Below, one piece after another: positions 1-11,737 of a stretch of 64,000 nt of DNA; position 1 is the first letter of the stretch; each line of letters starts with the position of its first letter. The position numbers were made by a program, and so were the translations under genes. The notes under the pieces were generated by a model. The model was given only the letters and a program-made list of their open reading frames with translations. It searched no databases and was not told the DNA's origin. Origin of the DNA: Hetaerina americana (taxonomy: Eukaryota; Arthropoda; Insecta; Odonata; Calopterygidae); contig JAKTNV010000024.1 in the NCBI GenBank assembly GCA_022747635.1, positions 2,294,001 to 2,358,000 of the forward strand, in the 5' to 3' direction.

Positions 1-1055
1 CTGTTTAATAAAATGGCAAAGGTTTAGGTGTAATATCATTAATATTGAAGTTCATTGATTTTTCAATATTAAGGAAATTACTCAAGAAAATTATTAAATA
101 AATATACCCCACAGCCTCTTTTGCGTTTTCACTTTTTCAAGAGGATTTTTTTTAGTAGTTGGTCAATTATGAAATAATTTTCATAATTGATTCTACACTA
201 AAATATGTAACCATTAGAAAAATCACCAATAATTCCAACTCATCAGCATTAATAAAATTTTGAGAGACTATATACTTCCAGTCATCAACGCCAGTAAGAT
301 AAGTGCAAGCTCAAAATTTCACACATATAATGTTCACATTTTTTTACCGTTTCCTGGAATGATTTATGTGGCTTAGCCGAAACCACATAATATGGTGCGT
401 GAGCGAGGGTACGATTACGCCCCTAGAGGATAGTATGAACTAGCTTTTCTAGTTATCACAGTAATTATCTTAAGTGTTCATCCCATTTCCCTCCCTAACT
501 GCCAGAGGAGGTGTACCCATAACTGTTCTGTTACATCGTTTTGTGCATCCCGTGGATGTTGGCACATTGTAGTCCTCCGATTATTCCAGACCATAAGTCC
601 GTCCAACCCCTGCATATTCCAGAACAGACCTCTAACACCTTCTTCAAGCCAATCAATACATTCATGACAATCTTCCCATCTTTTAATCACTCATTAATAC
701 TACCATACTCAATCATTTAGCCTCCCTCTCCTACACATTTTTTCCTCTCAAGCATCTCTCTCCTCCTTGTATGTAAACTTTTCCATTACTTATCCCTGTT
801 GCTCTTCGAAGTGGATCCAAGTGAGAGCATAGGAAATGTGGCGTTATCTTGAGGAAAAGTTTTGGCTTTTATAAAATTAAACGTAAATACTAAGTATACA
901 CCAAAAACTAATTTTAAATACCTGCTGCCCCCCCGAGAGTATCAACGATCAACTCTAATGTGCGTTTGGGTCTCTCAATTGGTTACATTTTTTTTCTAAT
1001 TTCACCTTTTTGTAAAAAATCTTGGTTAGTTCTACATTTTTTATTTAAAACACTT
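1..1055. other. AT-rich DNA without recognised genes
   Basis: I see no coding or repeat structure here. Short open frames such as 478-690 on the - strand have no recognisable motif or splice context. Confidence 0.5.
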
Positions 1056-1164
1056 GTTTTCGTCGAACAATCGACATTGTCAGATGCACCAAAAGAGTTT
1101 GACTTCTCAGAAGTTCGCCGATCAGAATAAGGTGCATGTGACGTGTCAACCATTTGACGAAAAC
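1056..1164. repeat. Imperfect foldback (short inverted-repeat element)
   Basis: The left arm at 1056-1090 and the right arm at 1131-1164 are inverted copies. Both begin gttttcgtc at the outer end and share gaca..gtca and atgcacc at the inner end, with one indel and several mismatches. About 40 bp separate the arms. The size and arm length fit a small foldback or MITE fragment. I cannot assign a family and see no clear target duplication. Confidence 0.6.
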
Positions 1165-3949
1165 GTTCTTTTTAATTAAAAAAAATGGGGAATTTACCAA
1201 GTTTGGGTTTCTCTAAATGAAAAATTATTTTTGTCCGCACATGTAAATGAGCCATCCCGTACGTATACTGTTTTTCTAGACCCACTAATGCCTTCATGTC
1301 TCGCAGCGTTTCCATTTCTTGCACCATTTCCCGTCCACGTATTTATGTTGCTCCCATGAGAAATCACCCGATTCCCCTCCGGGGAGGCGTTCGCCGGTCT
1401 AGAGAGGGGCAGAGATTTCGGTGTGGGGTCTGCTGGCATTGGGAGGGCCCGTTGGCGTGTGCGTTCTTGTGGTTTCCCGTGTGTGGCCTAAGTCGGCGAG
1501 GCTCGATAAAAATGCATTGCTTTTGCCGGTCATTTATTTCTTGCGACAGTGCGGCCAACCCACTTCCATCCCCAATCCCCCTCGAACGAGCGCCCGCGTT
1601 GGAGTGGGCAAATGATTTGGAGAGTCGTCACCGGGTCTGTCGACCTCCGATGAGGAAACGCTCAAATTAAATACCGCGGAAGCGAAGTTGGTTCGATATT
1701 ACACGGAAAAAAGATTATTTTTGTGACGATTCCCGGGGCCCTGAGCCAATTTAGGGGATTGTGGATATCGATTCACGAAACAGGCTTGAAATTAGGGGAC
1801 CGACTGCGTAAACAACGGACGTGAAATGTTTGTCTAGCTCAGCGCGTTATAAAATATGGCCAATTTTCCTATAAAAGTGGATTTCGAAGTTAGTAATTTT
1901 AGCCCAACACCAAAAGCTGCCTGAAATAAAGTTGTAGATGGCGATAAAACGCGATTATACGTGGAAGTTGCGGATATTAGAAAATAATGTCCTATATACG
2001 CTTCAGCCTGCGGGTAATGTTGGAGAACCTGGGTATCAGAAGCCGCGATTGTTACATTTTTTATGTGTAGAGGAAACCGGCCGAATATTAAATGCATTCC
2101 TATCACTGGAAAAACGTATCCACCTGATGCTGTTCCTCGTTAAATTATAGCGAAACTGGCTTCACCGTGCATTCACGCTATCAATTATTATATCAATCCT
2201 CGCTTTCATAATTGAGGTTATGAGTTTCGATACCCAAAAGAATGGAAATACTTTTGTTTTTAATAATGCATCAATGCCATTTCTTGGAATGAATTTGGCT
2301 CAGAATAGCCGTTCCAAATGTGCTGTTTTTGCTTTGCAATTGACGGTTAAAAATAATTTTCTTGAATTGGCAATTCTTGTTTCACCGAGAAGTGTATTAA
2401 ATAAGTGGATTAAATTGTTGTCCACTTTTCAGATAAGTCAATAAAAACTAAAAAAACTTAAAAAGGTAATTGCAAATAATGATTTATACACTGACTTTGT
2501 ACTTTATTTTCATCTTGCTTAGACTCTCAAACTTATAATTACCCTCATTTCTTTCAGATGATCAAGTCATTTGTATTTTCGGAAACGCGTAATTAGTAAA
2601 TAAAAGAAAACACGTAGGAATTCAGGAATTAACACTATGTTTGTCGTAGATTGCTGGCATGAAACGTGAATATACTCTTCAGAAAAATAAAAGTTATATT
2701 TCCTCCCGTTAAATATAAGGTAAATCTCATATGAGTATAATCTAAAAATTGTTCAACCATCTGAAACTATTGTGTGTATCTTGATATAAATTCTATGAGA
2801 TATGCAACGTATGCTCTTTGATGTGTAGCTGGGGCTCCGCATCATTGCACCAAATGCGCAAGGAAAAGAGTATGAAATGAAATTTAGCCTTCGGTTGAAA
2901 TGCTCTAAAATGCTAAAAAAAACTTCAATTTCTTTCATTGATATTACGTGAATAAATAGGCACATTATTGCTGGAGGGTGCTCGGAAAATAAGTGCTGTC
3001 ATTTTATTTTATTTACAGACAATTACTATATGACAATACTTTTTTTCACATTTGGCTGTGTCAGGAAACATCAAGTCCTCACGTATATGTAGCTCTCACC
3101 AATATTGCGAAATAACAGGCGCCACAGAGACCTTAACATTGGCAGGGAAAGGACATGGAATGTTCTAGTATAGGAGTGGTCACAAAAACATTTTCCTTTT
3201 TTCCTGAGGCACTTCAATTTATTTTACCAACTGCCCTCATATTTTGAGCCCTTATTGCCTTCATAGGAAAAAGGTCAATTTTTAATAATCAGCAGTGGAG
3301 CCCACCCATTTTCTCAATAGTATCCGATTTGAGTAAAACACCTGAATTCCGAAGCGGTGTTTTCTGAGTCTCAAATAAGCTTGCCTAAAAAGTCGCTGGA
3401 TTTAAGTGGGTCAGGAACGTCCGCCAGATCCGTAAATCATCGCTATTACAACGCTCAAGCTAAATTCCGGAGATGATTGGAAATGTGCTGAAAATTTCAA
3501 GGTGCAGTTTTAACATTCTTTTTGGAGTATAAGTACTTACTTTTTACAAAGTTATTGCGTAATTATTAATGGCGAGCAAAATGCTGCATTGGTGGAACAG
3601 GGACAAAATTGGGGAGTGGTACTTTTAGATGTGTTGTATGAAACCACTGAGTTAGTCCATTTCCTTTCTATCCGGTACTTTATTACGAAAACTACCCCAA
3701 ACTGAGATAATGGAGACCCATTTTCCACATGGTTCCCAGCTGTGAACCCTCATTCGATTCCAATGATAGGAGAAAGCCAAACCATGAGATCTACAGAAAA
3801 TACCAACCAGAAGTGTTAATACTCGTATTTACGAGAATTGGTAGTGCGATAAGTACCCTAAAACCAGTCTTGCAGTATTACATCCTTCAGTACACTCAGT
3901 TGTAAAACCAATCACCTCTATTCGGTAGTCTACCGTTTTAAGTAGGTTT
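1165..3949. other. AT-rich DNA with one GC-richer patch
   Basis: The patch at about 1290-1670 is GC-richer and stays open for 124 codons on the + strand (1296-1670). The translation lacks recognisable domains and neighbouring frames are also open, as expected from base composition. The rest shows nothing I can support. Confidence 0.4.
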
Positions 3950-4960
3950 TGGATGGGAATATTACATACCTACACCTCCTGACCTCACCCAATAAGACAA
4001 AACCTCTCACCCCACGCTACTTGTACTATCCTTTAATTCTTACCTCTCTTAGCAGCATGCCTTTCCATCTCCTTCCCCTGTTTAGCTTGCCTAACGTGCC
4101 CCACGATATCAGTCTTCAGCATTCCGTCACTTGAATGAAAATGCACTACGTCCACCTTTTCTGAATTCCCACCCTTCTTCGAATTGCTTCAAACAATCCT
4201 TTCTCCTCTCCCAACATGTCTGGTACTCCGTTTGTTTATATTTCCGTTCATTTTATCGTTTCCATACTCTACACTTGCATCTAGAAAATCCACAATCTAC
4301 GTCTGTCATCCCACTTCAAAGATCACATTTCTTCGCCGCACGAAAATATGTTCCACATGCAAGTTTTCCCGTCTTTTCTCCAAAAGCTTACTCATGTTAA
4401 TATCATCAATTGCCAGTTAAAGTTTATTTTTCTGACGAAACTCTTCTGATGTCTCTACTAATTTGACCATCTGGGTCCAAAACTCTGCCAAGTTGGATAA
4501 ACTCCTCCGCCTGCGCTAGTTTATACCCTCCTATTTTAATACTCAAATCAGACTTACTCCTCCAGAACATCATGGCCTTTGTTTTTTATATTTATTCTCA
4601 TCCCATATTTATTACACTGATTATTTCTTGCGCTCAGGGAAGTAAACGACTTTCATTACTATCCCCAGCTCTTCCCATGCCTCTCTTACCTTTTCTTTCC
4701 ATGTACACGTCATAAAGCACGGGGGGTAATGAACACTCCTATCTCTCTCTCCTTCCTAACACTGCTCATCCCGAATTTCCATCCGCCGTACCCACCTGAG
4801 CATTATATGATATTTACTAATGTCATCGATATTTATTCATGTTGTCGATCCCTCCAATCTAGTCCTCATCGTATTTGTTACAGTCATTAATTCAGCTTTA
4901 TTTACGGAAAAATTCGCCTTTTTAATATCCACTTTTGTCTTAATCCCATCAAATGGAAAG
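3950..4960 (-). mobile_element. Decayed non-LTR retrotransposon, C-terminal part of reverse transcriptase
   Basis: Read on the - strand in shifting frames, this stretch gives reverse-transcriptase-like blocks. Near 4729-4697 is a PPVLYDVYMEK-like block, resembling the CPLSP..F..Y.E region. Near 4640-4570 is a YGMRIN-type block running into KTKAMMFW. At about 4567-4505 is a stretch with SIKIGG..L.Q.EEFI.LGRVL, followed by DPDGQISRDIRRVSSEK. The order matches the end of non-LTR reverse transcriptases, where IGGE.L..V..FKYLG and EI..RI are typical. Stops and frameshifts break the frame, so the copy is dead. The stretch down to 3950 probably holds the more degraded C-terminus. The clade is not resolved. 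Confidence 0.65.
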
Positions 4961-7349
4961 ATGAAGAGCTTTAAAAAGCAGAGAAATTTACATACCAAAA
5001 AAGGGTAGTTTGCTCTATTTTGTAAAAAAAGTAATTTGTAATTTCAAACAAATTATTACTAATCCTAGTCGTTCGGCGTGGTGGTTCTTTTGAACAGATA
5101 TTTCAGCATGACGGAAGCTTACTTATCGCTGATTCCTCATTGGATATTGTAGACACTTTTATCAAACTCATCGGTTACTAATTGATATACCTCTTTGTAT
5201 TAAGTCATAAATATGCTTTCGGAGGCACAACTGCAGAGAAAATGCAAGGATAATTCTTTCAACTGGCAATAAATTTCCCTCAGTTGAAAAAAATTGTATA
5301 CAGGAGTAATTTTTGGGAAGTCGTCAGCTGATGTGCACTTTATTTACAGAAATTTATCAATGACACATTCATATTCCTTGACCGGGTTTATAGACCCTTG
5401 ATCTCCACCCGTATGTGTATACCATCTAAGCTGCTGTTGTATGCATGGTATTTTTTGTAAGAAAACCATTTAATGTCTTTATATTACTAAAAAATACATT
5501 CGAATAATTCCAGTGGAAGCGAATGATTTATTTTACTGTGAGCTTTTTTACACATAGTTATTTGATCCCATAGGTTCGTTTTTTGGCGTTACATTATTTT
5601 TCAGCAAATGAAAGGAAATAAAGTGGCATAGTGATGGAAAAAGAAAGTGAAAAATATATGCTTCTTTAATTAAAACAAGGAAATATTTGTCAATGAACGA
5701 AATTATTTCAACGCCAGGAATAGAATCTGACGTTCTGATCGAAAATCAGGTGCGCCAGCCATGTGATCACATAACATCGTCTAGGAATCCGAAAGAATTA
5801 TTTGACATTTATGTGAATTCGTGTTATAACTGGTTCATAGGTCCTAAAATTGTTTTAAGGCTAAAGTAGAGGATTTTAATTTTATTCATTCATATTTGTT
5901 TATAAATATAAAAAACCGTGCATCAGCACTGCAGTATTCATGATATACATTTCATTTGAATATGTTAAGGAAGGGCAATATATTATGAACTTAAGTTTTG
6001 AATTCTAAATTCAGAAATTCAAGTTAAAAAGGTAGATATCGTTGAAATCCATTTCTTATGTACATGAAGGCGATAAAATTCATTTAATTATTAATTGAAC
6101 AGTCCCCCTAGCTCCTACAGCTTGTCGATCTTTGTGACATTCCTGATATCTCCGTCATGCGGGCAACTGACCCTTGGTTGCGTTTTTTCTACACAACCGA
6201 TTGTTAAAAAACAAACACTTCTAAAAAAAGGTCGGACAAAAATTGTCATTATTGACACTTAATTGTTCGTTACCAATCATGCACAATACTTTCATCCGAT
6301 ATAATTTGTAATGGCACAACTTGACCAAAATGGTTTATGCTCATATTTTAATGATTGAGTGAAATGAACTATTTTAGGGATTATTAATTCAATTAGTTCA
6401 GTTTTAGGTAAGTTACTACACCATACTCGGTTTCGATTTGACATACAATTTTCACGGTTAGTTTAAATGTAGGGAAAAACAGTCAGGGTGCACGGGCGGT
6501 GACAAGTTTCCATTTATCATAAATGAAAAAAATGTAATAAAAATTAAAGAAAATGCTCTACGTATTTCTGTGTATCTAAATCCAAGTATTTTAAATCTAT
6601 CTTAAAATCAGTTATTTCAAAATTAATAAAATGCTGAAATTAACCATTCACTTATTGAAAAACTTTGAAAAAACTGCAACCTCCACGCGTCAGGCACACA
6701 CTCTAAAATGGGAACCCTTTAAGACTCGAACGATTCGACGCAGGATCAAACCTTTTGCGAACGTCAAATCGTATTGACTTACGACATGCAGGAAATAGTC
6801 AAAATCCACGCCACACGGCAGGCCAAATTGTGTGTTTGACTCCTAACGAGACGGTTTTAAAGAGCTATATTTTCAGAGAATTCGTGACCGGAGCACAAAG
6901 GAGGGAAACTAGCTTGTTGTAAAAAATCATTTCTCCTTTTTTCTACACTTGGATAGCATGGATGAACCTTAAGCATCGTGTTGACTGAACTTCAAAATAA
7001 AAAATCTTCAACTTGAGCGGTCACGAAACCGCTTGAATATCTCACGGAACATTCCGTTCGACTCTAGGAAGGAGACATTAAAAAAAAATTAACTTTCGAC
7101 CTAAGTTAATAACTACATGCATATATACATAGATGCATGTATACCAACGTAACACGTGTTGTGTATGCGCATGTTTTTTTTAACTTCTTAAAGCATTGAA
7201 AGTTACACAACTTCGTATTTCGATTTCGGAGCGTTGGAAGTAAGCTGTGAACATAGCCCTTGTATGATTGTAAAGGTGTGGTTGGTAATCTGAAAGTTTC
7301 ATTGTATATAAGAGCGTTTTGTCTCATATCTGTTCTTCTTCTGTATGTA
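4961..7349. other. AT-rich DNA without recognised genes
   Basis: Nothing supportable was seen. The 60-codon frame at 5687-5869 lacks motifs and splice context. Confidence 0.45.
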
Positions 7350-7381
7350 CAGTGTTCGTAGAATAAGTATCGGGACTGGTT
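7350..7381 (+). repeat. Mariner terminal inverted repeat, transposase 3' side
   Basis: It matches the reverse complement of 8231-8262 closely over 32 bp, with about nine mismatches concentrated at the outermost bases. It abuts TA at 7348-7349. Confidence 0.88.
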
Positions 7382-7588
7382 CTAAGAATCAAAATTTATT
7401 TCAGTTATCATTACAATTACTAAATAATCTTCAAAATACATTCCTCCTGCATCGATACACTTAGTTCAGCGCGTCTGCCACTCGTCAAAAGACCGCTGGA
7501 AGTTGGTTTCCGGAATATTATTGAGAGCTTTTGTCGTCCCCGCTTGAACCGCCGCGATGGAGTCAAACCAATATCCTTTGAGCTCCTT
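7382..7588 (-). pseudogene. Mariner transposase C-terminal remnant, out of frame
   Basis: This stretch follows the N-terminal transposase frame but is shifted by one base. It reads LKGYWFDSIAAVQAGTTKAL and then NNIPETNFQRSFDEWQTR, followed by a stop (7466-7468) and then TKCIDAGGMYFEDY. Mariner transposases end with a block of this kind: L.GR.F..IE..Q..., a P...F...F..W..R segment, RCI...G.YFE. The residues preceding it in an intact protein, including the later catalytic aspartates, are absent. It ends in a stop at 7382-7384, next to the terminal repeat. Confidence 0.85.
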
Positions 7589-8105
7589 TTGGGTTATGCT
7601 TTGAGGTAATAACGTTGTCGAGAAAATCATCATCTTCCTGGACGCAGTCCAAAATTTCTTTTGAAATTTCCACCTGCGACAGTTTTTGTTCCTCGCTCAA
7701 GACTTTCGGCACCAGCACCGCGCATACTTTCCTCATCGCAAGATCCTCTGTTACAATGATGTAGACGGTTACGACTGAAAGGCCGGTGTCCTCACTGATA
7801 AGGGCGATGGTTAAACGCCTGTCAGAGTCCGAAACTGTTTTCACTTTGGCCATCTGAGCATCGGTTTTAGCGGTCGTCGGACGTCCGACGCGGTGCTCGT
7901 CTTCGAGCTCCCGGCCTTCCTTAAACATTTTATGCCCCTCAAAAACTCTTGTGCGGCTTATGGCATCACCCCCATAAGCCTGTTTAATGACTTCAAGGGC
8001 CTCCGACGCGGATTTCCCGAGTTTAACGCAAAACTTCACAGCGTAGCGTTGCTCGACGGTGCGCTCCATGCTGGTGCGACGACCCCACAAACAATCACAC
8101 GTCAC
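7563..8105 (-). pseudogene. Mariner transposase N-terminal domain, truncated by internal deletion
   Basis: The open frame is 180 codons, about half the usual 345 or so for mariner transposases. The likely start is Met13 (position 8069), which begins MERTVEQRYAVKFCVKLGKS, the usual start of the first helix-turn-helix. The linker has HRVGRPTT (residues 71-78), matching the conserved GRP motif. A second helix-turn-helix spans roughly residues 96-125, followed by MRKVCAVLVPKVLSEEQK. The frame runs to FLDNVIT (161-167), where intact proteins continue with the GDETW block carrying the first catalytic Asp. Here it breaks into unrelated residues and a stop. The product could bind the element ends but could not cut DNA. 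Whether it is expressed is unknown. Confidence 0.9.
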
Positions 8106-8230
8106 AAAAACCCACCTGTCTCAACACATGCCCGGAGGCGACTGAACCAAAGTGCGCCTGAGTAGTGGGGGACCCATCTACCGAGCCGACCGGTCGGACC
8201 CCCATCCACCGCTCCGTTGAGGCTACAGCG

Positions 8231-8262
8231 AATCAGTCACGAAACTTATTGTACGGACCCAT
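8231..8262 (-). repeat. Mariner terminal inverted repeat, transposase 5' side
   Basis: It is the partner of 7350-7381 in inverted orientation and is followed by TA at 8263-8264. Confidence 0.88.
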
Positions 8263-8810
8263 TATGCATGTGCATTGTAAAAGTGACCGTTGACCAGACT
8301 TGACCGTTGCCACCAGGAAAATTTCCTAGTTGCAACGCGATTTATATAATAATAATTTCATCACCTGAGACGCTCCATATTGGACAATGGTAAATTACAT
8401 TTTCTTGCAGTACTTCTCCCCGATGACGAATCTCGGGTCCCGTTGTTAGCCGAGATTTTTCCAACGCGTCTTTGAAGATTAATAGTTCTAGTGTAATTGC
8501 AACTAGCACTAATGTGGAAAATTCCTTGCTAATTTTTTCCAAATATTTTAATTAAACCTTTCTGGAGGTATTAAAATTTATTTATTCTTTTTGATATCTT
8601 GATTTTACATAAAGTGTGTTGCTCTTTCGCGTCTGTAACCTTCTTGCGGTGGTTGTTCCAGTTTCTCCATTCAAACTCCATTTTCCAAACATTTCCAAAC
8701 TCCATTTTCTGCGTACGTTCTCAGGTTGAACTGGTTTGCATAAAGGTTATGCGATGTTTGTATCTGAGAAGGCCCCGGTAGCTTTTTAACTATAAAACAT
8801 TCAGTCAGTT

Positions 8811-8966
8811 TCAGCGTATAAATTGGTTATCTCTTAAGAATAGAAAATATTGCTCCAGCATTTCCACCGATAAAGCATACTGAAAAAAACAGCAGAGTAG
8901 ATAGGGCGAGAGGCAAATCCAGTTCAGCGACTTAGCCCAGGTGTCTCCGGGAGCCGTTCCGTCTAT
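8811..8966 (-). CDS. Candidate terminal exon of an unidentified - strand gene
   Basis: On the - strand a good acceptor (T-rich tract ending ttttacag, 8967-8974) leads into a 51-codon frame ending in TGA at 8811-8813. It reads IDGTAPGDTWAKSLNWICLS, then a hydrophobic stretch PYLLCCFFQYALSV that could be one membrane segment. The 5' half is GC-richer than its surroundings. The D.W...C...YA.V pattern is loosely like a membrane segment of Cys-loop receptors, but this is too weak for an assignment. I cannot see the preceding exon, so the frame is supported only by the splice site and composition. Confidence 0.3.
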   Translation of the reverse strand: MDGTAPGDTWAKSLNWICLSPYLLCCFFQYALSVEMLEQYFLFLRDNQFIR

Positions 8967-11485
8967 CTGTAAAACGACAAATTATCAGCAACATAAACGT
9001 CACACCATGGTAAATGATTTTTTTATTTTCACCATCTCTAAGCTCTTTTTCATTATCGCACCAATTACTGATTTCCGTGAACATTAGGAAAACTACAAGA
9101 GCCAGTCAAATGCAAAATGAACACCCGCCATTACATACACACAGTCCACGCAAAAGATGACATCACTGTTGTTACGTATCTACATGTATACTGCCATCGC
9201 TGTGGTAGAAGAACTGCTCAGAGACAACTCACAGGTTCACGCAGTTGTTAGGTTGTGTCCTTGTTGGTGTGCCGGCTGGTCTAATGTGTTCATCCGTTAG
9301 GTTTTCATTTGATTGCCCCTCATACACTCAAGAAAACAATTATTCCTCATTATTAGTTTATGCTCATAGTACGTTAATTTTCTTGAGCTTCTGATGCCAT
9401 ACGCAGCCATTTTCTTTAATAAGTATGGTAGCAGCGAGAAAGAGAGAAGCAGATAAAGCATGGGATAATTATTACAAATATTTTTCCACGAGAATATCGA
9501 ATAAAAACAGTCGTTACTGGTTAAAGTTATAGGGAATAGATTATTGATTGGCTAGTATATTTTATTCTAGCACATATCCTTGAGCTCTTCACTCTTCTAA
9601 TCAGTTTTTATTGTTGATTATGCTATTAAATCTATATTTTTGTCTTCTTCTGCTGAATAGAATCGTTTTTTAGGTGTTTTTGAGCTTCCTCAAACAGGGA
9701 AGAGGGGAAAATATAGGCCGTCTCCCTATTTTCCAAGTCCGTTTTTGGATAACACGCACCGTAGGGCATTGTGCCAGAAACTTTGAAGAATCTCGGAAAA
9801 AGAGAACGTTAAAGAAGGGGAGCAGAAAGCATAGGAATCTTATTCCGGTATGCTGCTTTTTTTGATCTTCGGGAGACCCACCGAGATCACCATTAGTCGT
9901 GGTTGGTGAGTTCGGTCAAGGCATCTTGAAGATAAGACAATATGACAAAACAAAACGAATATTCAATTATATTAATGTGACGTCGCGGTTAACTCATCGA
10001 TGAAATGGCAAACAGAAAAAATATATTAAATATACCATGCGCTAGTAAATTTCACCGTTAAAATTGGTCAACATAAGCCCACAGGAGTGCTCATTAATAA
10101 TTACTGTAAACGCTCCAGGGAGAATTTGGCCGATAGTGTCACATTCTCTAATTGGTTTCGGCATTTCCAGGAAAGAGTTTGAGTCAACATTCTGTTCTGT
10201 CGAAGTGGGGGTACGGTATTTCGTCGTTAACATATAAGTACAAGTTTAAAAACAAAATACATCACATTAAGTCAATTTTCTGCCGTCAACTTACAATAGA
10301 AACAAAGATAAGGCGGTGTCAAGAAAACTTTTAATCAATTAATACTTTTTCATATCATATACGGCTGTGATTTTTAGTGATTTTAGAAAGTGATGTTGCA
10401 TAAAGTGTTTACGCAAACTAATATTTAAGCATAAATTATCTTCTATTTAATTTTCATGCGTCAAAATAAACCCACGTGGTTAAAAAATGACATCGCACAT
10501 ACTAATGTTAGACTCAATTGGACCACCAATGCATTAGCCCCACAACCAATTACATAACTCTTTGTAATCCCATGCTGTGGCCGAGGAGTACACTTTAAAA
10601 CTAATTTAACGATCCATAAAAAAATACATATCATTTATGTAAGAGCATTTAAAACACACTGAAATTTTCTTACCACCACAATCATTATACGTTTGATATT
10701 TGTAAATTTGAAGCAAAATTGTGGTGTGTAAATTTGAAGAATAAAAACGGGTTGGAGTTACTCTGCATAGTGCATTTATTTAAGCATAAAGCGACAACCT
10801 CCTCTATATTAAACGCCAGGAAAAAGGATACTGCAAATAAACCGGAACTCTCCCGTATTGTTAACAATATAAAATGCAGTCGGTACATATATGGTACAAA
10901 CATGGTATGGTACAAAAATGGTATGGTTGGTGCATATATGGTACAAACACCATGGACAAATCTACATGAAAACTCAAATATGTTTTTTTTCGGGCGGCAT
11001 TTGAGTTAAAATAAAAAGCATGTAGAAATCCGATAGTGACACGGGTTCCTCCTCGGAAGTATTTAGAAGATAAGGGATTAATTCCTGGCACTTGTCAGGT
11101 ATGAAAACATGAGTGCCAGTAAAAGAAATATTTTAACCTAGAACAAGAATAAACAAAGCTGGTATGTATTATATCCTCCATCGTAAATAAAAGAGCCAAA
11201 GGTTATTTTAATGAAAAATTAAAAACACGTAAGGTTCGTAATGCAAGTCAAAGAATGTAGCATTAATAAAACATGTAGCCGTATAAAATGTTGAAAGACA
11301 TTTGAAAATTACACTACTAGTTGCCCAAAAGATAATTATTTGAAATAGTTAATGTTGTCATTTACCGGCCTTCAAATAGTGAATTATATGGTAGCTGTAA
11401 GTAGAACTTATGAAAGCTAGAGATGACATCAAAAATTAAAAATATCATATTGGCATGAATATAAAACATAAACGCAGTAATCAAT
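8967..11485. other. AT-rich DNA, one protein-like patch on the - strand
   Basis: The - strand at 10233-10042 is open for 63 codons and includes NSFLEMPKPIRECDTIGQIL and ending NFNGEIY. An acceptor-like cag precedes it (RC of about 10202) and a gtgaaa donor-like site follows. This could be an exon or chance. At 10884-10960 a short unit containing catatatggtacaaaca is imperfectly duplicated. Nothing else is supportable. Confidence 0.3.
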
Positions 11486-11737
11486 CCGAAGGTCGGTTTT
11501 GAGGGTGGTGGTAGAGTTCACCTTATACTTAGCCCGACGGCGTGCGAAATTCACACATCAGGGTAGGGGGGCCAGTGCCTTCCCATGTGCCAGTAATAGT
11601 TTCTCCAGGAATATCTGGTACCAGAAAAATTATACAGCTTGGATGGAGCTGATGGTGCCCAGAGAGGCTTGCCCGGGAATCGGACACACGTCCTCTGGTC
11701 AATAGTCCAACGCTCTACCCCTGGACTACCGCGACCC
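11486..11737 (-). mobile_element. SINE family B, full copy with tRNA-like head
   Basis: Read on the - strand from 11737, the element starts with a tRNA-like head: box A is near tagtccaggggtagagc (about 11727-11711) and box B is gtgtccgattcc (11687-11676), close to the consensus GGTTCGANTCC. A unique body of about 170 bp follows. The body recurs at 33899-34083. The clover-leaf is not well preserved, so this is a pol III retroposon and not a working tRNA gene. Confidence 0.8.

Larger units (their letters stand above)
7350..8262 (-). mobile_element. Internally deleted mariner-type transposon with both ends
   Basis: This 913-bp element is flanked by TA on both sides (7348-7349 and 8263-8264), the usual mariner target duplication. 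Its ends are inverted repeats of about 32 bp, and 7350-7381 pairs with 8231-8262 through the shared cores aataagt and gactg. The - strand carries the N-terminal DNA-binding part of a mariner transposase, then jumps directly to its C-terminal tail. The catalytic middle is missing, which explains why the element is shorter than the usual 1.3 kb. It is therefore non-autonomous. Intact ends and TA sites suggest that it could once have been mobilised in trans, which is inference. Confidence 0.92.
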
